A stretch of 55,273 bases of DNA from an uncultured Clostridium sp. GTDB taxonomy: Bacteria > Bacillota > Clostridia > Lachnospirales > Lachnospiraceae. The DNA is taken from positions 1 through 55,273 of the forward strand of contig CAMWYJ010000018.1 of NCBI GenBank assembly GCA_947178445.1, given 5' to 3'. The position numbers were made by a program, and so were the translations under genes. Every line of letters begins with the position of its first letter. Position 1 is the stretch's first letter. Below are positions 46,901 to 54,714 of this stretch, piece after piece. Under the pieces are notes generated by a model. That model did not search any database. It was given only the letters and a program-made list of their open reading frames with translations, and had not been told where the DNA came from.

Positions 46901-49900
46901 TAAGAATACGGTTGATTTTGACGGGGATGGATTTTCTAAATCTGATACCTCTGACGAGGTGGGGGGAGTTTCCTTTTCGTCCTCATCTGCAGGCTCTGTA
47001 TTAGAGAAGGAACTTCGGATTAAGAAAGTGGATGCAGTAACAGGAGAAGCGTTAAAAGGAGCTGTCTTTGAATTATTTTTTGATGGAGTATCTGCAGGTG
47101 TTGAAACCACTGATGAGGATGGATTTGCTGTTTTTAAGGGAATCTCTTCTTCGACAAGCGGAATTTCATATACACTACAGGAGACTCAGGCACCAGATGG
47201 ATATGTAAAACCGGAAAGTGACGAAACAATTACTATACATGATGCAGACTTGCAGACCGACACTGCTACACAGATCCGGTATATTGAGCATGTAGTGAAA
47301 AATTCACCGATTGAGCAAAAAACAGAGCTTTTTGTATATAAGACGGATGATAATGCAGGGAAGACGACTTCCTTAAAGGGTGCTGTCTTTACGTTATATA
47401 AGAGTCGGTCGGATGCCGAAAAAGGTGTGAATGCATTGGCAAGCCAGACCACTTTAGCAGATGGTATTGTAAAATTTACGGTAGACTATAGTGACGAGAC
47501 AGCGACAACGTATTATATACGTGAGACAACTGCGCCGGACGGATATGCGGGAACAAATACGATTTATGGGGTTACTGTCAATACAGATGGAACAGTAAAC
47601 TATTTATCAGCTGCAACAACTGACGTTACAGTGGAAGGAGGAAGCAAAAAGGCACTGCATGTTACCAATCGAAAAGTGCAGGTTTCCTTGAAACTTACAA
47701 AGGTGAAGTCCGGTGAAGAAACCACAAAGGTAAAAGATGCGGAATTTTCGCTGTACAGTGACGCCAACTGCACGGATTTTATTGAAAAAAAGACTACAGG
47801 TGTAAATGGTGAACTTACCTTTTCAAATTTGGTGTTAGGGAAAACCTATTACTACAGAGAGACAAAAGCACCGAATGGGTATGTTATAAATAATACGATT
47901 TATTCTTTCCAGGCGGGAACAGGAAAAGAACATGAGGATATAACAGTAGAAGAAACTGTCACAGATGATGAGGCATTAGGTTTGATCCGAATCAAGAAAA
48001 TGGATGATTCTACACCTTCAAAAGCATTACAGGGTATTACCTTTACCTTATGGCAGGGTGATGTTCAGGTTATGCGGCCGGGAACAAGCACTCCTTATGA
48101 GGTAAAAACGGATACAAATGGTGTCGCAGTGTTTGAACAGCTTCCATTTGGAACTTATATAGTCAAAGAGGGTGAAAATGTCGGTTATGTTAAAGCTGCG
48201 GACCAGACAGTTGTTGTTGATTCTACAAATGGTTATGACTTAGAGATTGTGAATGAGAAAATCAAATTTGATGTTCTTATAATCAAAACGGATGACTCAG
48301 TTCCAGCAAAACCGCTAGAAGGTGTAACCTTTGGTTTGTATACCAGTTCGGGAAGCCTTTATAAAATTGGCAGTACAGATGCAAATGGCAAATTAAACTT
48401 TACAGATATTCCATATGGTAATTACACGCTAAGGGAGACAGCGGGAATTAAAGGATATATTATGTCAACGGATGTGACATCCATCACAACGGATGACATT
48501 GATGCGGATGCGGATAAAAAACTTTCATATACGTATGTAAATCAAAAGGAGAATGCCAGCATTCGGTTCCAAAAACGTGTGGAAGATACAACAGAAAACT
48601 GGCTTGCCGGGGCAGAATTTACATTATATGACAGTAATGGTTTAAAAGTTGCAACAGCAGTTTCAAAAGCAGATGGTACGGTTTCATTCGAGAATCTGAT
48701 TTATGATACTTATACCATCAGGGAAACAAAGGCACCAACCAATTATAAGCTGGATAATACTGAGTGGCGGGTTGAGGTTACGGAGAATAGGACATATGAT
48801 ACATTGTATAATCTGGTAACCGCAAACAGTCAGAAAATTGTTGATAATACGGAACTGCCAGTAGGATTTAGGTATGTATCGTTTTTTGTGATGAAAAATG
48901 AGATGGATAATACTCCTTTGGCGTCAGCGAAATTTGAATTTTTGAGATATGTTCAGAAAGATAATAAATGGGAATGGGAAAGTGTTGCAACAGCTTATTC
49001 TCAGGAAGACGGTAAGGTGGAGTTTCTGAATATAGGCATTTCAGAGCATCCGGAGGAAGAGCCGCAGTATCAGATTAGGGAAGTAGAAGCACCTCCTGGT
49101 TACAAGTTAAATCCGGACAATGTAAAAACATATACTTATCAAGAACTTACATCAGGAATACAGATATCGGGAAAAGACTTGGTTGGACATCAGGATAAAA
49201 AAGTTGATTTTACAAATGTTCCAGTTATTGAAACCTTTCAAAATGAACAGATTTTAGGAAGTATCCGTGTCCTGAAAACCGGTATTACCAGCTTGAACAA
49301 GTTAAAAGGTGCCGTTTTCGGATTGTATAATCAGGATGGTACTAAATATCAGAAGAATGGCAAGCATTATACAGCAACTACTGATGCGGAAGGTATTGCG
49401 ATGTTTGAAGACCTTCCGATTGGATACTATATTGTAAAAGAGTTAGAAGCACCACAGGGTTATACTTTGAATACAGTTGTCACACCGACTGTTAATATTT
49501 TAGGTGAAACCACAGTGGGTGTTACCTTTACAGATACACCACTTTCTGTTACGGTTAATAAATATGCGGTAGGTGGAGTTACGGAGTTAGAGGGTGCAGA
49601 GCTTGCAGTATATGACAAAGAAGGAAAACAGATTGACAAGTGGACAACTGAAGGTGCTGGAACACAGCATTCCCTGCCATCTTCAAAACTGAAGATTGGA
49701 GAGCGGTATACTCTAAAGGAAATAAAGGCACCGAATGGATATCGGATGGCGGAAGATGTCATATTTGAAATTATGGAGGACGGTACCTTGCACTATATAA
49801 GCGGGGACGGTTCTGCCAACAATAAAAATGTCATTATGCGGGATAAGAGGCTATCCCTTAAAGTCCGCAAAGTGGATGCAGATGCAACGGATACGGATTT

Positions 49901-52229
49901 AACCGGTGCATTATTAGAGGTGATTGAGGATGAGACAGGAGAAACCGTTTATTCCTTTACCAGTACGGGCAGTGAGAGAGATATTCCTTATAATAAACTG
50001 AAGGCACCAGTTAAAGAAGGTGAGTATACAAGATATACGATTCATGAAAAAAGTGCACCGCCACCAACAGATTCTGCGGTAAATGGGTATCAGTTAGCGG
50101 AGGATATTCAGATTGCGATTGGTTATGATGGCACAATATATAGAGTGACAGATTCTGGAATGACACCACTTGCAAATGGTACAGTGGTCATGGAGGATAA
50201 AGCCCAAATAGCTGTGTATTTTAATAAGCTCGATGCAGGAACCGGAAACAGAATAGCCGGTGCCAAGCTTGGTATCTATTCAGTAAATGATGCAACTAAT
50301 AAAATTGAATGGACTAGTACGACAGCACCGAAGGAAATTGAATTAGCACCAGGAGATTACTTCTTCAGGGAGATTACGGCACCAGACGGATATAAAAAAG
50401 CTGCAGATATTGCTTTTACACTGGATGAGGATGGGAAGATGACAGTGACTTCCGGAGATAGCAGTGGTTTGAGTTATGACAAATTGACACTTTCTATGAA
50501 GGATGAACCTCTTAGTATCCGTATGCGGAAACTGACAGCGGAATATGCAGTATTACCGGGAGCAAAATTCGAATTACATGAATCAAATGCGAATGGTACA
50601 GAAGGCAAGCTGTTACAGAGCTTTACAACAACGGTAAATTCTACTTTGTTGGATTATACGAAGCTTAAGGAAGGTGGATATTATCTGTTGAAAGAAACGG
50701 AGGCACCAAAAGGATATAAGCTTGCATTACCGGTATTGTTCTATATCAAGGAAGGAAATGCAGTAAATGCTGTAACGAATGAAGCTTACAATGGGAATCT
50801 GATCCAAATTATGGATGATAATAAGGTTTTCTATATTAATAAGTTGGATGCAGACACGAACCAGCCAATGTCCGGTGTAACATTACGGATTTCCTCCGCT
50901 GATGATGCGGATTTTATACCGGTCGAATGGTTAACGGATGGGAATGTAAAAGAGTTCCAGTACCTGCAGTTCAAGCCTGATACTACATACACCCTGTCAG
51001 AGGTTGCAACAATTGAAGGTTATACTTATGCAGAAGATATTGATTTTTCAATCCATAGTGCGGACGACGTGCTTTATATTGGGAACAATGCTACAGAAAA
51101 TAACCAAATTGTCATGAAGAACCGGCCTTTTAAAATCCAGGTGGATAAGCGGATTACAGGCTCTGATAAACCACTTGCTGGTGCAACCTTAGCGATTAAG
51201 AACGCCAACGGCGAAGTCTTAGAGCAGTGGATAACGGATGGCAAGGTGCATGAGTTAGATGTATCAAAAATCATGGTATCGTTGCAGGATGAGAATATCT
51301 ATACGCTCTGTGAGCTTGAAGCACCGGAATTATATGCCGTTTCACAGCCTATTGACTTTGTTGTGACAAAAGAGGGGGTTGTAAAACGGATAGATGGAGA
51401 AAAGGTTGCCAATAACACTTTAGTCATGTATGATGAATATTGCGGAATTGTTTTCAGCAAGAAGGATGCAGGCGGTAAAGAAATACCGGGAGCGGTTTTG
51501 ACGATTACATCTGTGAATGACACGGAGTTTACACCGATTTCATGGACCAGTACTACAACACCATATAATCTGGATGCTAAGCTGTTTAAACCAAATGTGG
51601 ATTATATTTTGACGGAAACTGCGGCACCGGATGGATATGCGTATACAGAGAGTATAACTTTCAGGGTTGATGAAAACGGAACGGTCTATGTGAATGGTAA
51701 GGCTGTAGATGACAAAACGGTTACCATGGTGGATGATGTGTTGAAACTTTTCATTGCAAAGGCAGATGCAGGTCAAAAAGATAAGCTTTTAGCCGGTGCA
51801 AAGTTTTCCATTCTGTTAGAAGAAACGGATACAGTCATATATTCGTGGACTTCGAAGGGAAAGGCAAAGGAAATTCCTCAAAAGTACCTGCTTGCAAGTA
51901 CGGATGAAGAACGGATTATTTATGTGCTGCGGGAAAATAAGGCACCGGAAGGATATGAACTGGCAGAAGATATACTGTTTTATATTACAGCAGACGGAGA
52001 GATTTATATCTTAGATGGTGATAAGGAGACTCTTGCGGAGAATCATTTGATCACTCTGTATGATAAGAAAAAAGAGGTTTCCTCCGAAAACAAAACGAAA
52101 AAGAAAACTACAAGTAAAAAAACAGGAGATATGACACCAGTTCGTTTTATGATTACATTATTACTCCTTGCTATAGCAGGACTATATTGGTTGTTGTTCT
52201 TCAAAAAGAGGAATAACCGCAGAGGATAA
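43962..52229 (+). CDS. Giant cell-wall adhesin with collagen-binding-like and SpaA/Cna-B repeats
   Basis: A 2755-residue surface protein. Signal peptide at about 1-33; Ser/Thr/Glu-rich linker about 34-140; an adhesin head (about 145-1014) with about five collagen-binding-like segments sharing a WxVxIN/D pattern (IEWVVEIDKNGRD, IEWKVVINRDGMD, FTWEIVVNENGLE, VDWSVKINEGHYD). About 16 SpaA-type repeats of about 105 residues follow (about 1015-2705), each with a GAxFxLY start and an E-x-APxGY end typical of isopeptide-forming domains. The C-terminus has SKKTGD (2718-2723), a hydrophobic helix and KKRNNRRG, a sortase-sorting layout with a degenerate motif. No sortase gene is nearby. ATG 43962 has GGAGGT 7 bases upstream; TTG 43947 is rejected. 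It stands between rpsO and pnp. Confidence 0.9.
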   Translation: MGNFGKNKWMAIGLIVVMLFTLMPVNYNIGMGNFGVEDNKTTEQTETSEENNIGEQIESEDKEEQVSSVEQEESGLVSTETLTGSTEAASTEISEGTVTEDVTTESNNKTLTDSGISEEDGALKEPESTEKATVLVEEEEMDTKLANGTENLFVGTTIDLYNLVLEASYKDENGKTVVKNMTTTDQLELPKDAKIDMTFQFVIGDGAKVDCNKEYIYQIPPEVRVDVNATHELKDTSGKSIGNVKISSDGTMAFIFYEDVIKDQVSVPFYVQFAGGFSSSVQNDLGDQALRFPTASGEFTYKVDVTDTGENTELEEPGEVRTYKNGNKVYKDGKPYIEWVVEIDKNGRDKLTAEVVDNLPAGLTFVEGQTITLQDERYGSSGSVKVSSVSGQKVTFEIKDSDPNYRTKFSFLTSYDDSIFSSLGSIQNWSAATVDNTVAVNPEGEPTGSEGKGSAYVTPKVLEKSVVSSERTDADGNKLIEWKVVINRDGMDIENSTYTDLLSDGLSLVGGIGGVKVDPSGAGSVSATGDGFTFQPSASANHKTITLTYTTSVADSTVDSVNRGNLTGGDNHYNISVSSTVPGEVLLSKRAVSYNSVTNLFTWEIVVNENGLELKNAVLEEIFSENAGDYTAGMELVSVSVRDEGNNAGEDVTNKLNGNRLTLGDIETKKIVTVVTKLKNDQNTPYVDGRWYGATNTAKLTYGDGKEVSKSASYNFQYSKPNLMDKDGRTTEKGTIQWYLIIYQPQLRQEKIEISDVLPAGTELVDGSVKLLDRWNDYTIQEFSGSNYQYDKTANTLSLTLTEGLIGNYMQKEFRIAYETRPTDYRNLSANNSYTNHAEITTTYEGNVQVTDKEEKTVTGDVGGTLGKEYAYQSGKNYVDWSVKINEGHYDMSDIENPVIRDKLEDYFDFVSDDTYQCRLYRTTKNGVRSEVPASQYTVVVINGNITVKLPNIGTDTLEFAFRTKFNISAERIESEGIKVKNTVDFDGDGFSKSDTSDEVGGVSFSSSSAGSVLEKELRIKKVDAVTGEALKGAVFELFFDGVSAGVETTDEDGFAVFKGISSSTSGISYTLQETQAPDGYVKPESDETITIHDADLQTDTATQIRYIEHVVKNSPIEQKTELFVYKTDDNAGKTTSLKGAVFTLYKSRSDAEKGVNALASQTTLADGIVKFTVDYSDETATTYYIRETTAPDGYAGTNTIYGVTVNTDGTVNYLSAATTDVTVEGGSKKALHVTNRKVQVSLKLTKVKSGEETTKVKDAEFSLYSDANCTDFIEKKTTGVNGELTFSNLVLGKTYYYRETKAPNGYVINNTIYSFQAGTGKEHEDITVEETVTDDEALGLIRIKKMDDSTPSKALQGITFTLWQGDVQVMRPGTSTPYEVKTDTNGVAVFEQLPFGTYIVKEGENVGYVKAADQTVVVDSTNGYDLEIVNEKIKFDVLIIKTDDSVPAKPLEGVTFGLYTSSGSLYKIGSTDANGKLNFTDIPYGNYTLRETAGIKGYIMSTDVTSITTDDIDADADKKLSYTYVNQKENASIRFQKRVEDTTENWLAGAEFTLYDSNGLKVATAVSKADGTVSFENLIYDTYTIRETKAPTNYKLDNTEWRVEVTENRTYDTLYNLVTANSQKIVDNTELPVGFRYVSFFVMKNEMDNTPLASAKFEFLRYVQKDNKWEWESVATAYSQEDGKVEFLNIGISEHPEEEPQYQIREVEAPPGYKLNPDNVKTYTYQELTSGIQISGKDLVGHQDKKVDFTNVPVIETFQNEQILGSIRVLKTGITSLNKLKGAVFGLYNQDGTKYQKNGKHYTATTDAEGIAMFEDLPIGYYIVKELEAPQGYTLNTVVTPTVNILGETTVGVTFTDTPLSVTVNKYAVGGVTELEGAELAVYDKEGKQIDKWTTEGAGTQHSLPSSKLKIGERYTLKEIKAPNGYRMAEDVIFEIMEDGTLHYISGDGSANNKNVIMRDKRLSLKVRKVDADATDTDLTGALLEVIEDETGETVYSFTSTGSERDIPYNKLKAPVKEGEYTRYTIHEKSAPPPTDSAVNGYQLAEDIQIAIGYDGTIYRVTDSGMTPLANGTVVMEDKAQIAVYFNKLDAGTGNRIAGAKLGIYSVNDATNKIEWTSTTAPKEIELAPGDYFFREITAPDGYKKAADIAFTLDEDGKMTVTSGDSSGLSYDKLTLSMKDEPLSIRMRKLTAEYAVLPGAKFELHESNANGTEGKLLQSFTTTVNSTLLDYTKLKEGGYYLLKETEAPKGYKLALPVLFYIKEGNAVNAVTNEAYNGNLIQIMDDNKVFYINKLDADTNQPMSGVTLRISSADDADFIPVEWLTDGNVKEFQYLQFKPDTTYTLSEVATIEGYTYAEDIDFSIHSADDVLYIGNNATENNQIVMKNRPFKIQVDKRITGSDKPLAGATLAIKNANGEVLEQWITDGKVHELDVSKIMVSLQDENIYTLCELEAPELYAVSQPIDFVVTKEGVVKRIDGEKVANNTLVMYDEYCGIVFSKKDAGGKEIPGAVLTITSVNDTEFTPISWTSTTTPYNLDAKLFKPNVDYILTETAAPDGYAYTESITFRVDENGTVYVNGKAVDDKTVTMVDDVLKLFIAKADAGQKDKLLAGAKFSILLEETDTVIYSWTSKGKAKEIPQKYLLASTDEERIIYVLRENKAPEGYELAEDILFYITADGEIYILDGDKETLAENHLITLYDKKKEVSSENKTKKKTTSKKTGDMTPVRFMITLLLLAIAGLYWLLFFKKRNNRRG

Positions 52230-52259
52230 GGAATCCAATCGAAATAAAAAAGAAGTTTT

Positions 52260-52304
52260 GGAAGTGTTATAAAGGAATAAAAACCTTTGCAACACTTCCT
52301 TTTC
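52260..52304 (+). terminator. Terminator of the adhesin gene
   Basis: GGAAGTGTTATAAAGG (52260-52275) pairs with CCTTTGCAACACTTCC (52284-52299) with a small internal mismatch, followed by TTTTC. Its right arm contains the -35 box of the pnp promoter. Confidence 0.85.
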
Positions 52305-52315
52305 TGTGTTATACT
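52287..52315 (+). promoter_or_regulatory. Promoter of pnp, embedded in the adhesin terminator
   Basis: TTGCAA (52287-52292), 17-base spacer, TATACT (52310-52315) preceded by TGT, i.e. an extended -10. Transcription would begin near 52322, just before the leader stem at 52328. Confidence 0.7.
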
Positions 52316-52327
52316 TACTTTGGTTGT

Positions 52328-52406
52328 GGTAAGGCATATACCGAGACTTCTGACGTGGGAACAGATTAATAGTTTGTTATCAGGTCAGTTGTTTCGGTGG
52401 TTTACC
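52328..52406 (+). promoter_or_regulatory. Long leader hairpin of pnp mRNA
   Basis: A single nested stem: GGTAA (52328-52332) with TTACC (52402-52406), ACCGAGAC (52340-52347) with GTTTCGGT (52391-52398), CTGAC (52350-52354) with GTCAG (52384-52388), AACA (52360-52363) with TGTT (52375-52378). It ends 30 bases before the pnp start. In E. coli a pnp leader stem is cut by RNase III and PNPase to repress pnp; a similar role is inferred here. Confidence 0.55.
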
Positions 52407-52436
52407 AGGATTAATTTTATTTTAAGGAGATAAGTT

Positions 52437-54527
52437 ATGTATAAGAAGTTTGAAATGGAGCTAGCCGGCAGAACGCTCCGTGTGGATGTTGGACGGGTTG
52501 CGGCACAGGCAAATGGTGCAGCGTTTATGCATTATGGTGATACTGTTGTATTATCTACAGCAACTGCATCGGATAAACCAAGAGAGGGAATTGATTTCTT
52601 TCCACTTTCGGTAGAGTATGAAGAAAAGCTTTATTCCGTAGGGAAGATACCAGGTGGGTTTAATAAGAGAGAGGGAAAGGCAAGTGAGAACGCAATTCTT
52701 ACCTCCCGTGTAATTGACCGTCCAATGCGTCCTTTATTTCCAAAGGATTATCGGAATGATGTAACGCTTAACAATCTGGTTATGTCTGTTGATCCAGAGT
52801 GTTCACCAGAGCTTACAGCCATGCTTGGTTCTGCCATTGCGACAGCAATCTCTGACATTCCATTTGATGGTCCATGTGCAACGACACAGGTAGGTTTGAT
52901 AGACGGTGAGTTCGTATTTAACCCAAATGAGGCGCAGAATGCAGTGTCGGATTTAAAACTTACGGTTGCTTCCACGGAGAAGAAGGTTATTATGATTGAG
53001 GCCGGTGCCAATGAGATTCCAGAGGATAGAATGATAGAAGCTATTTATGCAGCTCACGAGATTAACCAGCAGGTAATTGCGTTTATTAATAAGATTGTTG
53101 CAGAATGTGGGAAACCAAAGCATTCTTATACAAGCTGTGCAGTGCCTGAGGAGTTGTTTGCAGCAATCAAGGAGATCGTTCCTCCTGAGGAGATGGAGAA
53201 GGCTGTCTTTACCGATGAGAAGCAGGTAAGGGAGGAGAATATCCGTCAGATTACAGAAAAGCTTGAGGAGGCATTTGCTGACAACGAGGAATGGCTTGCT
53301 GTGCTTGGTGAGGCAATTTACCAGTATCAGAAGAAAACAGTTCGTAAGATGATTTTAGTTGACCATAAGAGACCGGACGGTCGTGAGATTACCCAGATTC
53401 GTCCGCTGGCTTCTGAGGTGGATATTATTCCTAGAGTACATGGTTCAGCAATGTTTACCCGTGGACAGACTCAGATTTGTAATGTTACCACGTTAGCACC
53501 TTTATCTGAAGCACAGAGAATTGATGGTTTGAATCTTCTTGAGACAAATAAGAGATATATGCACCAGTATAATTTCCCGTCTTATTCAGTAGGCGAGACA
53601 AAGCCATCGAGAGGTCCGGGACGTCGTGAGATTGGACATGGTGCTTTGGCAGAGCGTGCATTAATTCCGGTACTTCCGTCAGAAGAGGAGTTTCCGTATG
53701 CAATCCGCACGGTATCAGAGACCTTTGAGTCTAATGGCTCCACATCAATGGCATCTACCTGTGCTTCCTGTATGTCACTTATGGCAGCTGGTGTGCCAAT
53801 CAAGAAGATGGTTGCTGGTATTTCCTGTGGTCTGGTAACTGGTGATACGGATGATGATTATATTGTATTAACAGATATTCAGGGTCTTGAGGACTTCTTT
53901 GGAGATATGGATTTCAAGGTGACCGGTACCCATGATGGTATTACAGCAATCCAGATGGATATTAAGATTCACGGTCTTACACGTCCAATCGTTGAAGAGG
54001 CAATCCGGAGAACAAGAGAGGCAAGAGTTTACATTATGGATGAGGTTATGTCAAAGGCAATTGATAAGCCGCGTGAGATGGTTGGTGCCTTGGCTCCTAA
54101 GATTTGTACCCTCAAGGTTGATCCGGAAAAAATTGGTGAGATTATTGGGCAGCGTGGCAAGACAATCAATGCAATTATTGAGGAAACAGGTGTTAAGATT
54201 GATATTGATGACGAGGGTATTGTTTCGGTTTGTGGTGTTGACCAGGCCGGTATTGATCAGGCACTTAAGATTATTCACTCTATCGTGGATCCAATTGAGG
54301 TTGGAAAAATATATGAAGGCAAGGTTGTCCGTATTATGAATTTTGGTGCATTTGTAGAGCTTTCACCAAACAAAGACGGATTAATTCACATTTCAAAGCT
54401 TTCACAAGAGAGAGTGGCAAAGGTTGAGGATGTTGTAAACATTGGTGATACTGTTAAGGTTAAGGTGCTTGAGATAGATCGTATGGGGAAAATCAGCTTA
54501 AGCCTTAAGGATGCAGTAGAAGAATAA
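52437..54527 (+). CDS. pnp: Polyribonucleotide nucleotidyltransferase (PNPase)
   Basis: A 696-residue phosphorolytic 3'-5' exoribonuclease. It has a first RNase PH domain (about 10-215), a helical linker (about 240-305), a second, catalytic RNase PH domain (about 320-545), KH (IGEIIGQRGKTINAIIEE) and S1 (YEGKVVRIMNFGAFVELSP) domains. Start ATG 52437 follows AAGGAGATAAGTT. It has its own promoter and a long leader hairpin. It is followed by a palindromic element at 54538-54685 that likely terminates it. Confidence 0.97.
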   Translation: MYKKFEMELAGRTLRVDVGRVAAQANGAAFMHYGDTVVLSTATASDKPREGIDFFPLSVEYEEKLYSVGKIPGGFNKREGKASENAILTSRVIDRPMRPLFPKDYRNDVTLNNLVMSVDPECSPELTAMLGSAIATAISDIPFDGPCATTQVGLIDGEFVFNPNEAQNAVSDLKLTVASTEKKVIMIEAGANEIPEDRMIEAIYAAHEINQQVIAFINKIVAECGKPKHSYTSCAVPEELFAAIKEIVPPEEMEKAVFTDEKQVREENIRQITEKLEEAFADNEEWLAVLGEAIYQYQKKTVRKMILVDHKRPDGREITQIRPLASEVDIIPRVHGSAMFTRGQTQICNVTTLAPLSEAQRIDGLNLLETNKRYMHQYNFPSYSVGETKPSRGPGRREIGHGALAERALIPVLPSEEEFPYAIRTVSETFESNGSTSMASTCASCMSLMAAGVPIKKMVAGISCGLVTGDTDDDYIVLTDIQGLEDFFGDMDFKVTGTHDGITAIQMDIKIHGLTRPIVEEAIRRTREARVYIMDEVMSKAIDKPREMVGALAPKICTLKVDPEKIGEIIGQRGKTINAIIEETGVKIDIDDEGIVSVCGVDQAGIDQALKIIHSIVDPIEVGKIYEGKVVRIMNFGAFVELSPNKDGLIHISKLSQERVAKVEDVVNIGDTVKVKVLEIDRMGKISLSLKDAVEE

Positions 54528-54537
54528 AAAGTAAATG

Positions 54538-54685
54538 AAAAAGGACTGTCGCATTAAGTTCATATTTTCTATGATATTGTATGCTTTTAGCAAAGAACGC
54601 TTTGATGTGTTGCATACCTTTTGGTGTAGCTTTGTTAAAAAACATACGGCAAAAGGGATATTTATTTTATGTGGCAGTCCTTTTT
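54538..54685. repeat. Palindromic repeat element (family C), likely pnp terminator
   Basis: AAAAAGGACTGTCGCAT (54538-54554) is complementary to ATGTGGCAGTCCTTTTT (54669-54685), with further weak arm similarity inside (GTATGCTTTTAGCAAAG versus the reverse complement of the right arm). The right end is a T run, so it can serve as a terminator. No target duplication was found. Confidence 0.6.
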
Positions 54686-54714
54686 AAATAGAAAGGAAAG
54701 AAAAGGAGAATAGT

